Shown: positions 1 to 11,040 of the stretch, piece by piece
Layout: each line of letters begins with the position of its first letter
Numbering within the stretch: the first letter of the stretch is position 1
Assembly (NCBI GenBank): GCA_030407085.1
Contig: CM059584.1
Coordinates: 92,604,501 to 92,668,500 of the forward strand
Length of the DNA stretch: 64,000 bases
Direction of reading: 5' to 3'
DNA from: Trichopria drosophilae
Taxonomy: Eukaryota > Arthropoda > Insecta > Hymenoptera > Diapriidae
Program-made: the position numbers and the translations under genes
The notes under the pieces: model-generated
The model's input: only the letters and a program-made list of their open reading frames with translations
Database searches by the model: none
What the model was told of the DNA's origin: nothing

Positions 1-29
1 AATAAGTTACAGTGGTACACAGAATACAA

Positions 30-240
30 ACATAGCCAGTCAGGATTTCGAAAAGACAATCTAAATTGGACAACCTAGCAAACCTCACTTTGAATATAGA
101 AGTAGCTTTCAGTAAAAAGGGCGAACTTCTAGCAACATTTTTAGACGTTACTAAAGCTTTCGATAATCTGAATATAGAAATTTTATTCAAGGAACTAGCT
201 AATATAGGATGCCCTATCAACATAATACTCATAACAACAT
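30..240 (+). pseudogene. Non-LTR retrotransposon (LINE) reverse transcriptase fragment
   Basis: This is a scrap of a LINE reverse transcriptase palm/finger region. The sequence shows SGFRKDN near position 40, matching the SGFRKGRST-type block, then after a one-base frame change a reading frame from about 66 with NLANLTLN and the motif-A block ATFLDVTKAFDN, whose first Asp would be a catalytic metal ligand. The fragment stops abruptly near 240, where the protein turns into unrelated sequence, and there is no YADD motif or endonuclease. The frame break and truncation make it a dead copy. A related LINE type may be the source of the RT scrap at 56.5 kb, but the two do not overlap in the protein, so this is a guess. 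Confidence 0.75.
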
Positions 241-299
241 ATTTCGCTCATTATTCGATGCACTCACCCCGATGGTACCGTCTTCCCGGTTTCGTCACC

Positions 300-760
300 G
301 GCGTCCTCGCTGATACATTTTCGAGCCAACTTGGCGACGACACGACTTCCGATGAGTTAAAGCGAGCTACAGATGTAATTTTTCAATGGCTTCAGATTGT
401 ACTACTTATTCCTTACATTACTTACGGAATAAAGAATTGGTAACTCCCAAAAGTCATTTATACTTACTACAACCTGTCCTTGAAGCAGAGGGCCTCATTC
501 GCGTTAGAGGCCGATCGCGTATGATGCAAACATCTGGTCATGTTCAGCACCTACCCTGCCGTACGACTTTACACCCTAAACACCCATTTACATTGTCAGC
601 ATGGAGGGGTTCAATTGACTCTCTACACATACGACAATTGGTCTGGATTCTTCAAGCCAAGAAATTGATTCCATCCGTAATTTATACCCGACTTCGAGGT
701 GAATTATTTACTCACACTATAGAAAATCTGCCGGTCAAGGTGTCTAGGGTAGGCAAATAA
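300..760 (+). pseudogene. BEL/Pao integrase N-terminal (zinc-binding) region fragment
   Basis: This is a remnant of a BEL/Pao polyprotein around the RNase H/integrase junction. The frame opening near 386 reads LHYLRNKELVTPKSHLYLLQ, then VLEAEGLIRVRGR, and later LHPKHP. These match the conserved Pao pattern of a short leader, an x-EGLIRVGGR turn and a KHP block just before the integrase zinc-binding domain. Further on, LHIRQLVWILQAK matches the conserved IRQxxWI segment. A preceding frame (about 250-440) ends in DELKRATDVIFQWLQ, also typical of this junction, so at least one frameshift is present. No integrase catalytic core follows. It abuts the LINE scrap at its left. Confidence 0.7.
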
Positions 761-1142
761 GCTTACCGACCCCACTTCACTAATCTTAATCTTAATCTTA
801 AACTTATCGCATACATGGCGGCAAAAACGTTAATGTATTGCAATAATAAATAATGAACTAAGCTAATCTATATAAGGAAGAAAATAATATATTTTAATTG
901 TGATACATTATTAAATAATTTGTTATAAATTAACGAAGTTCAGTAAATAACGTGTTGCTATTTTGCGATCAGTTATTACAGTAGAGTACTAGAACTATGT
1001 GACAGGTCATTAGTTACATGGGCGTAAACAAACAAAAATACATATAGATACTATCATATCAATTACCTATACAATCATATCAAATTACCTATACAAATAT
1101 ACGATATGCATTAAAACATTATTAATAATATATTCAGCCCAC
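760..1142. other. AT-rich stretch, no gene seen
   Basis: There is no coding signal here. A short ATCTTA-type run lies at 781-800, and a 21-base unit resembling ATCATATCAATTACCTATAC occurs twice in tandem at about 1054-1098. If the neighbouring RSRC2-like exon is functional, this stretch would be the start of its downstream intron on the minus strand. Confidence 0.5.
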
Positions 1143-1974
1143 CTTATTCGCCCATAAAAGTTTTCTCTTCTGAATCTGTTCTGCATATTTTCCTTGTGTT
1201 GCAGTGGTTAACGGGTTATAATAGCTCTGTTCTTTATTACAATTATGTTCAGCATCAGTTTCTGGAGTCCTCAATTCTATTCCTAACTTTTCAAGTTGAG
1301 CAAGTTTACTTCTTCCTTTTTCTTCTCTGTAACTTATGGAACGATATGGTGCTCCAGAGTCTTTCGTTTTCGATTGCAATTGGGCACCGTCTTTAGATTT
1401 CGACCTCGACCTTGTTCTTGTTTTGTGTTCTCTTGATTTTGATCTAGATATTGAACGGGATCTCGATCTGGAACATGATCTTGATCTAGATTTAGACCTT
1501 ACAAAATCTCTCTCTTTTCGGTAATTAAAATGATCATCCGAAGTATGTCGCATGTACAATTTCTCCGTTTTAAAGCGATGGCGGTCACGGTCTCTCTCTC
1601 TTTTTCGATATCTGTCGCGATTTACACCTCTATCTTTACTTTTTTTTTTATCTTCTATGTCTTTCAAGTCATTTCTATCGTGATGCCGATAATTTCTGTC
1701 AAGTTTTTCTTTCTCATCATTTTGCACGTGATTCTTTGATAAATCTCTATGATGTTTGCGTTTATCTTCACATCTCTTTTTATCGAGTTCTTTAGACAAT
1801 ACAACACAGTCTTGATTCAAAGATTTTTTCCCTTCTTTTGAATCTTTTGAACCCAATTTATCAGTATGCAAAGAACGGTGATGCTTATTGGAAAGTTTAC
1901 CGCTACCTGGATGTTTTTTCGCGCTTCTTGCACAATCCCGAGAACTAGATGATCTATCATTTGAATCCGATCTC
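1143..1974 (-). CDS. RSRC2: RSRC2-like arginine/serine-rich protein, single internal exon
   Basis: This is the only convincing host-gene exon in the window. The minus strand is open for about 277 codons between a splice acceptor (TTTTACAG at 1975) and a donor (AAG followed by GTGGGC at 1142). The product is very basic: a Lys/Arg/Asp-rich N-terminal part with mixed RDRDRH repeats, a run of about ten SR/RS dipeptides (SRSRSRS type) in the middle, then a conserved-looking tail with KLAQLEKLGIEL, YYNPLTT and KYAEQIQKRKLLW. That tail matches arginine/serine-rich coiled-coil protein 2 as I know it, where a YNP...AEQ..KR..LW block precedes the C-terminal domain. Such nuclear SR-related proteins are linked to RNA processing. 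No start codon or terminal exon is visible; flanking exons would lie in the AT-rich DNA to the right and left of, or beyond, the window start. No frameshift or stop interrupts the exon. Confidence 0.65.
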
Positions 1975-2590
1975 CTGTAAAATTATTACGTTCTGCAAGG
2001 ATTACAACCGATTCATGTTATTATTTGATTTTATTCTAAGTAAAACATACAATATAATGACATTATTTGATCGTTACATAATGACAATTGCATAATGAAA
2101 AATAAAAAACATGGTAATTTGTCAAATTGTTTAAGAATAAAAATAAACATTATTATTAGCTATTTAAAAGACCAATAAACGTGTAGTATGAGAAAGTTCC
2201 CTAATAATACAAAATCTCATATTAGTGCAGTGAAAAAAATATAAAGCGAAGTTTGAGTAATTAACATCACCTCGAAAACTCAATGTTTCTTAGGTCACGA
2301 GTTAAAATCCTTGTTAACGATATTATATTCTGTTTATTTATAAAGCATGGAAAATCAAAAACATTCCAGCGAAGTTATGTACTGGGTACTGATATCGACT
2401 GCGATAAGTAGTTGTTTCACAGTATCGTAAAAATGTTCGTCATTGAAAGTAGAACAATGTATGCTATGCACCCGCAACGGCGTAGACCGCCGAATTAACT
2501 ATTAACGATGTTATTATGTGTAATCTATGCGTGAGCTGTTTCTGTATGTCGTCCCGTGGGGGATGTCGAGATCTCTGTTCTTTATGCGTG
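1975..2590. other. AT-rich stretch, probable intron of the RSRC2-like gene
   Basis: No coding frame of note. If the exon at 1143-1974 is live, this is its upstream intron on the minus strand. I could not pick out the next upstream exon. Confidence 0.35.
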
Positions 2591-2593
2591 GAT

Positions 2594-3110
2594 GTGGGTG
2601 TATGTGTGTGTGTGCGCGTGCGTGTGTGTGTGTGCTTTCCCCGAAGCGACGATGGAAAGCTCTACCAGCCAACCCTGCCAGCCGGTGCCAGAACCTTGCA
2701 CCCGCTAAAACCACCTCCGCTTACCCTGCCATTTTGTGCCCCCCCCCCCCACACACGACAGCCGCGTAAGATCTATGCCTCAGTAGACCCTGCGCCGATG
2801 TCTTGGCTCCTTAAGCACGGCCGATATCGTTGCCTCTTCTCTTCCAATGGAATTCAGCCTGTCGATAATGGACGTGGCGATGGTAACCACCACGTCCCAC
2901 CCCTCCTGTGAGGCGAGGAGACATTCCCCAATACCCTGAGGCGTGAGAGGTCCACCTCCCGACTGTCGGAACTGTTCCCGTTCCGCTGAGATTCTCGGGG
3001 AGTGAAACAGGGAATGGCCCACATCTTCGTCGACTCCAGGGCAGGCCGGACACTCCGCGCTTTGATTTGACTTCGATGACAAATCCATCATCTTCATCGA
3101 GTTTTCTGCA
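2594..3110 (-). mobile_element. R1-clade LINE copy A, 3' end only
   Basis: This is the 3' terminal 0.5 kb of a minus-strand R1-type LINE. On the minus strand the frame from about 3060 to 2790 encodes the C-terminal tail of ORF2: a cysteine-histidine motif CPACPGVDEDVGHSLF, then AEREQFR, GGGPLTPQGIGECLLAS and VVTIATSIIDRLN. The same tail occurs in copy B (5296-5592), which allows orientation by comparison. The 3' untranslated part ends in a conserved block carrying the sequence GGCAGGGTTGGCTGGTAGAG-like, followed directly by a degenerate CA repeat (GT on the plus strand, 2594-2637). It is 5' truncated at about 3110. Confidence 0.8.
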
Positions 3111-3144
3111 CCAGCAGAGACAAACATAATCAGCAAGGAAGACG

Positions 3145-3385
3145 AAAGCGGATGAAATATCAGGAACTCCTGTACGAGATTTGCAAGCTGTATCGAGGAT
3201 TCAAAATCAAGCTCGTCGTGCTAATAATTGGAGTGCTGGGAGGTATGAAACCAACTTTCCTCGATAACATCAAAAGTATTCCGGCTGCCAACAACATGGA
3301 AATTCCATCGTAAGCCGAATGCAGAAAGCAGTGCTGCTGGGATCTCTCCGTCTGCTGAGATCAAATGAGATCCTGCAACCACTAA
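3145..3385 (+). pseudogene. LINE-type reverse transcriptase C-terminal fragment
   Basis: A short plus-strand frame reads YQELLYEICKLYRG, then KLVVLIIGVLGGMKP and LDNIKSIPA. This is the pattern of a conserved LINE C-terminal block (Y.DL..EI.K, VVxxxIGxLGxxK, L..IP). After a frame change, MQKAVLLGSLRLLRS continues the same block. The product would be the end of a reverse transcriptase polyprotein from a family other than the R1-type copies beside it. Stops follow immediately, so it is inactive. I cannot assign the clade from this length. Confidence 0.55.
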
Positions 3386-3880
3386 CCCGATAGTAGAGGG
3401 AGTGGTTGCAGTTACCATCGACATGACCCGGAGCAGTCTGCAGCGGAAGGGATGGATATCGGAGCCACTTTTCTGCTGCAGACTGCACAAGTGGATTATG
3501 GAGGGCCAAGGGAGGTTACGGTTTTAGTCGGTAAACCTTGCCCTGAACACCATGGGCAAGGGAGTCCGACATACGGGGGGTTAACCATCATCTTCAATCC
3601 ACTACGGTGCCTAACGCATTTCCCCCCTCCGTAGAAAAAAAAATACATAATTGCAATCACATTGACCAATTTGATTTTTGCAAATGTATTAAGTTCAGGT
3701 ATTCTTGCGACAGCTTAAACTTGCTTTTTGAAGGTTAGCACCATGGAGACTTTTTATCAGAACATTCAAAAAAGGACTTTTCCAAAATTTCTTTTTTATT
3801 TGACCGGAGCCACTTTTCCATTTAATTAGTACGTGGTCCTTTGATCTGAAGAGCTGCCAGATGTTACCCATGCCGATAAA
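3386..3880. other. Non-coding or unrecognised sequence between LINE pieces
   Basis: A few short frames exist on both strands but none shows recognisable motifs. The sequence is GC-balanced up to about 3630, likely still repeat-derived, then AT-rich. Confidence 0.4.
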
Positions 3881-5820
3881 TAGGCCCAGAAATGGATGGG
3901 GTACCTGGTATGGCAGTGAAGATCGCAGCCCTGAGTGTCCCGACCATTTTAACATCGACATTCAGCGCTTGTCTGAAGGAAGGACGCTTCCCGGCGCAGT
4001 GGAAGGAACAGAGATGGGTGTTTCTGTCCAAGGGAAACAAACCCCGGACGTTCCACCCTCGTTCCGACTTCTCTGCATGCCGGACATCCCCGGGAAGTTT
4101 TATGAGGGGGTTTTCTGTGACAGACTAGAAGCAGCCATCGAAGGAATTCGGAAGGGGCGCTCAACCATCGACGCAATCGACCGAGTGAAGACAATAGTCA
4201 CAAATGTCATCAGTGGCAGCCGAAACGTCAGGTGCATGTGTTGCCTTTATTGCTCTGGATATTCGGAACGCTTTCAACACAGCCAGATGGGATTGCACCA
4301 TGTAGGCACTCGAAGATCTGAAGGTGCCGCTCTACCTAAGAGAAACCATCTCAAGCTACCTAACAGACCGGACCCTGCATTATGACCCCGATGACGGCAG
4401 GCACTCATACAGCATCATGGGAGACATGCCGCAGGGCTCGGATCTGGGACCCTTGCTCTAGAACGTCTTGTATGACGGACTGCTTAGGCAATCACTTCCA
4501 AGCGGGGTGTCCATGATAGCTATCGCAGACGACCTTGCACTAATTGTCGTCGCGAAGACCATCGACGAGGTGCAATTTATCGGAGATGAAGCTATCGAGA
4601 TAGTAGCTAGGTGGTGGAGCAAACCTGGTTTCAATCTGTCGGCAGAGAAGACAGAGGCGGTGCTCATCTCTCGAGCGAAGAAAAGGTCGTACGCCACCTT
4701 CACGGTGTAAGACACGCAGATCAGGACGGTGGATGCTATTAAATATCTTGGGGTCACTCTAGATGCGCGGCTGACGTTCAAACAACACCTGACGAATGCG
4801 AGCGCAAAGGCTTCCAAAGTGTCCCGTACGCTCTCCAGCATCATGCCCAATACGGGGGGACCGAAGCAACCGCGAAGGCCCCTCCTCTCATCGGTAGTAA
4901 GCTCCGTTATCCTTTATGGGGCACCGATCTGGGCTGATGCCATGAACACCCATAAGAGCTACGGAGCCTCTCGCCGACGGGCCTACAGGACAGCCGCCCT
5001 AAGAGTGACTCGCGCCTACCGGACTGTATCGGATACCGCTCTATCGGTGGTCGTGGGACTTCCTCCCATAGACCTTTTAGCGACCGAGAAAGCCGCAGAG
5101 CACCAAGAAGACAGGGGTACAAGGCAAAACATCGCCGACCAAGAAGATAACAAGAAATAATCCAGAAGGATCATAAACCAGTGGCAACAAAGATGGGATA
5201 CAACAGACTCGGGGCGATGGACCCACTGCGTCATCCAAGATGTAGCTAAGTGGACGGGCAGACGACATGGACTCGTCACCTTTCCTCTGACCCAGATGCT
5301 CACCTGGCACGGCTGCTTTCGCAGCTACCAAAGCGCGGTGTGCCCGGTATGCTCTGGTGTCGAGAAAGACGTGGCCCATGCCCTCTTCTACTGCCCGACA
5401 TTCGAAGCGGAGCGAGAGCAGTTCCGGAATTCGGGAGGTGGGCCATTAACTCCTGAGGATATTGGGGAATGTCTGCTCGCCTCGCATAAGAGGTGGGACG
5501 CGGTGGTTACCATCGCTACGTCTATCATCGACAGGCTGAATGCCATTAAGAGAGAAGAAGAAGGAAGAGGCACCAACATCGGCCATACTTGAGGAGCCAA
5601 AACATCGGCGGAGGGACTTCTGAAGCACAGACTGCCCCCCTCGAAGTAATGCCTTGCGGCGGCTGCCGAGGGGGGAATCTCAGTCTAAGCGGCGGTGGTT
5701 TTAGAGGGTGCAACCCCCGCACTCCTGCTGCCACTGGCTGGCAGGTTTGGCTGGTAGAGCTTTCCATCGTCTCTTCGAAAGAACAAAAAAAAACACACAC
5801 ACATGCAGACACGCAAAGAA
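3880..5820 (+). mobile_element. R1-clade LINE copy B, 5' truncated, degenerate ORF2
   Basis: This is a plus-strand R1-type LINE holding most of the reverse transcriptase and the 3' end. Blocks in order: fingers LKEGRFPAQWKEQR with KGNKPRTF (about 3960-4060); LLCMPDIPGKFYE and RKGRSTIDAI (4065-4180) with the intervening QFG apparently lost; an IADDLALI block at 4519-4542 in place of YADD; thumb NLSAEKTEAVLISRAKKR (4633-4690); YLGVTLDARLTFKQHL (4744-4790); C-terminal CPVCSGVEKDVAHALFYCP (5341-5398) and GGGPLTPEDIGECLLAS. At least three frameshifts and a TAA at 4708 break it. The 3' end, near 5780, runs into an A-rich stretch and then a CA-rich tract. The endonuclease and ORF1 are missing. Confidence 0.85.
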
Positions 5821-6880
5821 ACGATTTATGTTTAAAATAGGCCTTAAGACTTAAATTACCCATTACTCTATTCTCCCCATTCGAATATCTCAGAAACTAG
5901 CCATTATTGGTTCTTCAGCCTAAGAGAATATATGATTAGGACCATTTTAACTATATCATACTGAAATTGCAGCCAAATCTACTAGGATCCATTGACCACG
6001 TGTTTTGTACGAGGTCCTTTGGGGCACTGTAAATAATTCGTCTGTATTTCTGCGATATTTCTACATATAAAAACAATTAATTGAATCCATCGCTTCCAGC
6101 TCAAGATATGACGTATTCAAAAAGCTGAGGCATGGGGTACCGAAGTCGGTCTACATCGGTTGGATATGGAAGATTGTGTTGTGAGGGTTAAATCTTCAGG
6201 TATCTTAAACGATATGACTCGTAGAGCTTTAAATCAAAATAAACTAAACTTTATACCAATATTGGGGCACCTTCCCCAATCCTCAATCCCCAAGAAAGGA
6301 TGGTCAAGTTTGACATCGTTTGAATAACGCAAATGTGTGCTGTTCATTGCAACTATCATTTATTTATTTTATTTCTCGGTGATGGAGAGTACAACACTCT
6401 TTAAGACCTTTCAAATTTTTGTTGAAATCGCATTATTATTACATACACAAGTGCACTAAACTTCTACTAAACATGGGTCATTCTAATCCTGAGAATAATA
6501 TTAGTTTTCGATACAAGTGCATATAAGTAATTTCTACGAATGTGAGGGTTGTTTCACATTGGTAAAAGAAAACATTTTCGCACATGCGTCGAACAATATT
6601 TTTTATGAAAGTGTGCGTAAACTGCACCTGCAAGATGACAAAAATGCGTAAAGCCGCCCTTTACGCACACTGCATCAACAATAATTTTGTATTAATGAAA
6701 AATTTTGAAATTCCATAATTAAGAGTTATAAAAAGTTACATAACTTCTAATGCTAAACTTGTGTGAGTCAATAATAATGAGGATGAAAATTGAAAATATT
6801 TTCATACAGAAATAACCTAAAATATTGTAAAACATCAAATAATTTAAAGTAAAAAACATTGTTCTGTGACGAAGTCACAG
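5821..6880. other. AT-rich stretch without recognised genes
   Basis: I see no coding or repeat family here. One small perfect hairpin lies at 6647-6669 (GCGTAAAG stem with a 5-base loop), within a region that reads as an imperfect longer hairpin around 6615-6675. Confidence 0.5.
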
Positions 6881-7240
6881 ATCTAGCCCGCAGTTAAGAA
6901 ATAGTCCGTCCCTGGAGTTCGAGGTGTAGGTTCAGGGGAATTCCACCTCTTCGGTGTGTCCTCCGCCAGCCGCGTTCATATGTGCGTGTTATGGAGGTAC
7001 ATACCTCCCCGCCGTTGCGCTCCAGTCGTCGGTCGTTGTTGGGGAGTCCCCTTCCAGCATACCAAGCCGAGTACCCCCAGGTATCTCTCTGCCAGAGGGA
7101 ATAGCATGTGCCTCCAAACTCCACCCGATTCTTCGGTTCAGGATCCAGAGCGGCTTCTCCAGTCTGCTCCCGGGACATTCTCGCCACCTTCAGCGCCTAC
7201 GTCTAACGAACTGGAGTCGCCCATAGGGCCAAGATTTTTC
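6880..7240. other. GC-rich island of unknown nature
   Basis: Base composition rises sharply against AT-rich flanks. A 97-codon frame is open on the minus strand (6894-7187) and shorter ones on the plus, but the translations show no motif I recognise and no biased codon pattern I can judge by eye. It may be an unidentified repeat, for instance the untranslated end of a retroelement, or a promoter-proximal island. Confidence 0.3.
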
Positions 7241-7502
7241 ATGTAACCCGGTGAACTTCATGAATAATTAAATTCGATAACCCCCTTTTCCGTTGCGTTT
7301 TTCGCTCTTTTATATTTTCTCCCCTCATCTGCTAAGACATTCGCCGTGGAGTGATTTTCGATCCTGCGCCCCCTTTTGGATAGAATTTCCCTCGTTGTGT
7401 TATTGGAGTTGTCGCGTTATATCGGATATGTAAAGTGCTCAATTTTATAGTGAATAAACATAATTTTATTTATCGTGATAATTGGATGTTTTAGTGTAAA
7501 TT

Positions 7503-8006
7503 CAGTTCCGGTTTATTGTCGGCGTGATGGTCGTGCGGGCTAAGGCGTCAGTCTTAGTTCGCCGGAATTGAACGTCGCGAAGGTCCCGAGTTCGAATCAC
7601 CGTCCGTGCAATTTTCTCTGCTTATGTCCAGTGTGGAATAACCGGGGAACCTTGCTGGGCGAAGGTCCAAATTTGAGACCGCTACCGACCCCCGTAGTTA
7701 TCGGTATCGTCAACGTCTTATCCGCGGTCGGTACGTCGTGGGTCTTATCTCGGATAAAGATGGGATAAGCCCCGCGTCGTACTCGCTATGGCACAGACCG
7801 CCGAATCTGCTGGCGGTACCGATCTTGGGGTAGGGGGGACTGGCTCTGGGGGTGTTGTGTGTGTATCTGCCTAGTTCTGTCATGTACTGTCTGTCTTTGT
7901 CCTGTACCTCTCCACCCGAGAGCCGACCCGCAATAGACATATTCGTCATTAACGCGGGGGAAAATTTCCTGTCCTTTGTCCTGTTTTTTTCCAGTTCCGG
8001 TTTATT
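7503..8006 (+). mobile_element. Full-length tRNA-derived SINE with 15-bp target site duplication
   Basis: The element occupies 7518-7991 and is flanked by an exact 15-base direct repeat, CAGTTCCGGTTTATT, at 7503-7517 and 7992-8006. Its head (about 7526-7612) looks tRNA-derived: an A-box-like GTGCGGGCTAAGGCG and a B-box-like GAGTTCGAATC about 50 bases downstream, as expected for an internal RNA polymerase III promoter. The body (7620-7980) has no coding capacity and is also present as a second, headless copy at 38900-39232. It ends in a T-rich stretch after TTTGTCCTG. SINEs do not code and are moved by a partner LINE; no partner with a matching 3' end is evident here. Confidence 0.8.
7528..7612 (+). 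promoter_or_regulatory. Internal RNA polymerase III promoter (A and B boxes) of the SINE
   Basis: The A-box-like segment lies at about 7530-7547 and the B-box-like GAGTTCGAATC at about 7588-7598. Spacing and sequence fit a tRNA-type promoter. I do not see a clean cloverleaf, so this is a tRNA-derived head rather than a tRNA gene. Confidence 0.6.
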
Positions 8007-9640
8007 TAACCGGCCGTTACTTTTGTAATTACAGAGCAAGGTTACAATTCATATTTTTTAATGATAATTATTCAGTGATTTTGCTTTTTTGGTCACATTT
8101 TTTTACATATGTGTGTTTTATTTTCTCTTTAACATCTATCATTTTTAAAAATTCACTTTATTTGTTTATTTTATTCACGAATTTATTTCACGTATTTATA
8201 ACATGTAAAGTCGTCTTTCAAATTATGTTTGAATTAATTTTCTTTTTTTTTCAAATTCCGAAGGATTGCAATGTTCACTTGCTGTCGGAAACACCTTGCT
8301 GGTTAGGCCTATATTTTGAAGACGATTGATATTTCTGACAGCCTTCTTTCTTCCAGCGTCACTTTGCGCCCAAAAGCAAAAAAGCCCGGTCCATCTGCGA
8401 TGCGCATTTCCTTCGGTTTCATTCACGGCATTAGCCAACAATGCACCACTGCTCGGCAAGAGAATTGTTGTTCAGTTTTTCATCTTCTATCTGCTGATAC
8501 CCGGCGTGCCATAGGTGGCGTTACACGGTGTATAATCAAAGTAAAATTTAAATTTCAATCCGCTTAATATGTTCTTAGTTTTTTAAACAACTTTAGGGGA
8601 GTTACTAATAATTAAAATTTTAAAACCTAATTATTATGCAATGATATAGTTTTATTTATACATTTAGGAGTTTAACAAAGATGTGAGGAACGAACTAAAA
8701 TATTAGTTAAGACAAATGAAATAGGCGCGTTAATATATCAACACTGCTGATAGGAAATGATACCAACATCGATTTTAACATGCTATACGGAATAAATTCA
8801 ACTACAAAATTTGTGTAGGCACAGGTGAAATTATACATGAACATGACATTAAGTATTTTAATTAAAAAATCCAATTAATTCCGTCAAAAAGTTGAGCGGA
8901 TTAAATTCTAATCAGGTTACGTTCAAGTAATATCCGACCAGGATTTTTTATGAACATTTACATGCATACGTACCGGTACAATTTATTTTACAAAAAAAAA
9001 AACTTAATAATATATATGTGTATGTGGAATCGATTGTAGTAAGTAAAATACACTGCCTCAATTAAAACTCAACTTTTTTTTACCCTTATATCAACTGAAT
9101 ATCTCTTCTTCTACGTGGCTGAGTGGCTTCTTTGTTTTGAATTGAGTTTTATACTCAAACACAGAACGCGAAAAAAACAAAAATGCACAGAACATAATGA
9201 TTGACTAAGATAAAGATTTGCTAATTAACGCATATTTCTGGATAATGCAGCCATCCTTTTTTAACCCGTACGTCAACATCATTCTCAATGCATTTTGTAA
9301 CATATTTTTTTTCAAAAATTCTTTTATTGTAAATAAGTAATGGATAGAGTTAAAAAAATAAACGATAATTTTTTATTAGGTCTTAAACAAATTCCTACTT
9401 TCATCACACTTACTGAAATTAAAATCAGATTCCTTTATATTTAATTATATTTTATTAAATAAATTTGAATATCCAGTATTTATTGAAAATTTCGGCCACA
9501 TTTCTTTTTTTCTATAAAAAAATTGATACCTTTTACTGTTTTCGAGTAAACCACAAAAAAATTAATTTTCAGATCACATCAACTTCTAACGGAAATGCAA
9601 TTCTCTAGAATATTTCATAATTATTCACAATCTACTGACA
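8007..9640. other. AT-rich stretch, no gene recognised
   Basis: There are short frames only. A slightly GC-richer patch at 8330-8520 is open on both strands (78 codons on the minus strand, 8223-8459) but shows nothing recognisable. Confidence 0.45.
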
Positions 9641-9649
9641 TTCCGTTAA

Positions 9650-10092
9650 TTCTCGGGCCCAAACGGCGGCTGTAAGCATAACTTTTATATAATTGTTATG
9701 TCCACATTTTGTCTTAACATAAATAATATATAAATTTAGCATGTTTTGGTCAGGACACATTCGAGAGTATCCCTAAGCGTAACTATTGGTATATTTTCGG
9801 CCATTGTATTAATTTTGTCTGATCGGGATTCTGAGCTTGATTCGGATTCTCACGCGTTGTGTTCAGATTCATTTACATTTAGTAGTTCCGTCGATTAGTG
9901 GTTCCGTCATGTACTGGACCGATCGACCTAAGTACGTAAAGATTTTAAATTTTTGGAGATTGTTCGACCGGCATAATCTTTTATCATGATGGTTTAATAA
10001 TCCCACCGCTATCGCCAATTTTGTTATGTCTGTAATTTATTCTAAACATAAACAATATATAAATGTAGCCTGTTTTGGACAGGACACTTAAG
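9650..10092 (+). repeat. Dispersed direct repeat pair
   Basis: Two blocks about 330 bases apart share a segment of roughly 45 bases: AACATAAATAATATATAAAT...TGTTTTGGTCAGGACAC at 9716-9757 and a close variant at 10042-10090. Weaker similarity (TTGTTATGTC) extends upstream of both. They may be partial copies of one unidentified repeat. Confidence 0.55.
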
Positions 10093-11040
10093 CTCTTTTC
10101 CGAGGATCGGCCAACGATCTTGAATTAATGATTATTTGAGTCGAGAGTTTAAAGGATTATCATTTGGATGAGTTTGGAAAGGATTAAGGAGGGGGGGGGG
10201 ATAACATGATTAATATTGATCATCGTTAGGATAGGAATGCCTTAGAATAAGCTTGCGCTTTTTTGTCTGGCATGGTAGGTTGTAGAATTTTACTCGATGG
10301 GTACCAGTTTCAGTTCCGCGAGGAATATAGCATTATTATATGTTAGGAATTTGTTGGTAATAGGCACAGGATAGTGGAAAGCGAAATTACGTTAGGAGTT
10401 TTGGGTTGGGTAGTTTTAATTCGCGGATCTTGCATCTTTGTGAAATTTAGTGCTAGATGGTATCTTGATAGTGTTTGCTGAAAGCCGAATGTATTCCGTA
10501 ATAACCCGGTTTGTCCCGTTTGTGGAGCAATTTTTAGTGTTTTCTTGAGGAACATAGCCTTGACCGTAAATATCTGCTTCCAGAAGATGAATGCATTCCT
10601 GTCTACTACCGTCGCGACCCACTAAGAAAAATGGAAGAAGGTAATGAATAAATAGAAAACAAATTAAATCGTTACAACATTTTGAATACTTTAAATACGG
10701 CTTATGCCCCACCAATGAGAAATCTATATTTTCCCCCTCTCGGCCGAGTCGCGTGCATTCCCGAGGAGGAAACATATATTAATGATGATGAAAAATTGAC
10801 CGATTTTTAATTGGAAAGGTTATTTTTTTATCAGCAGACGAATAAAGGAGAATTCCCTCGTTGAAAAAATGAGAGAACTCCACCGCTGGCGTTTCATACT
10901 GATCTGCACCTACTGGAATCATCAGCAAGGCTTGTTGCTGCAGATCTGCCTTGTACGCCGCTTACTATTCTTCACGACAGAAAGTCTTTTGGACAGAATA
11001 GGATGGACCTCGCTAGATGCGAAAATCCAACCCCCGGGAT
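10093..11040. other. Unassigned, mostly AT-rich
   Basis: A run of ten or more G lies at 10191-10200. A 119-codon minus-strand frame (10416-10775) contains EADIYGQ, faintly like the GADIYGQ block after the BEL/Pao protease, but the rest does not match well enough to annotate it. Confidence 0.35.

Noticed and set aside
1336..1739. Plus-strand frames rich in Asp/Leu opposite the RSRC2-like exon
   Set aside because: They are antisense shadows of the Ser/Arg repeats on the minus strand.
10343..10775. Minus-strand frames with EADIYGQ, considered as a BEL/Pao protease scrap
   Set aside because: Only the six-residue block matches; the following AQxTxFGW pattern is too weak and frames break.
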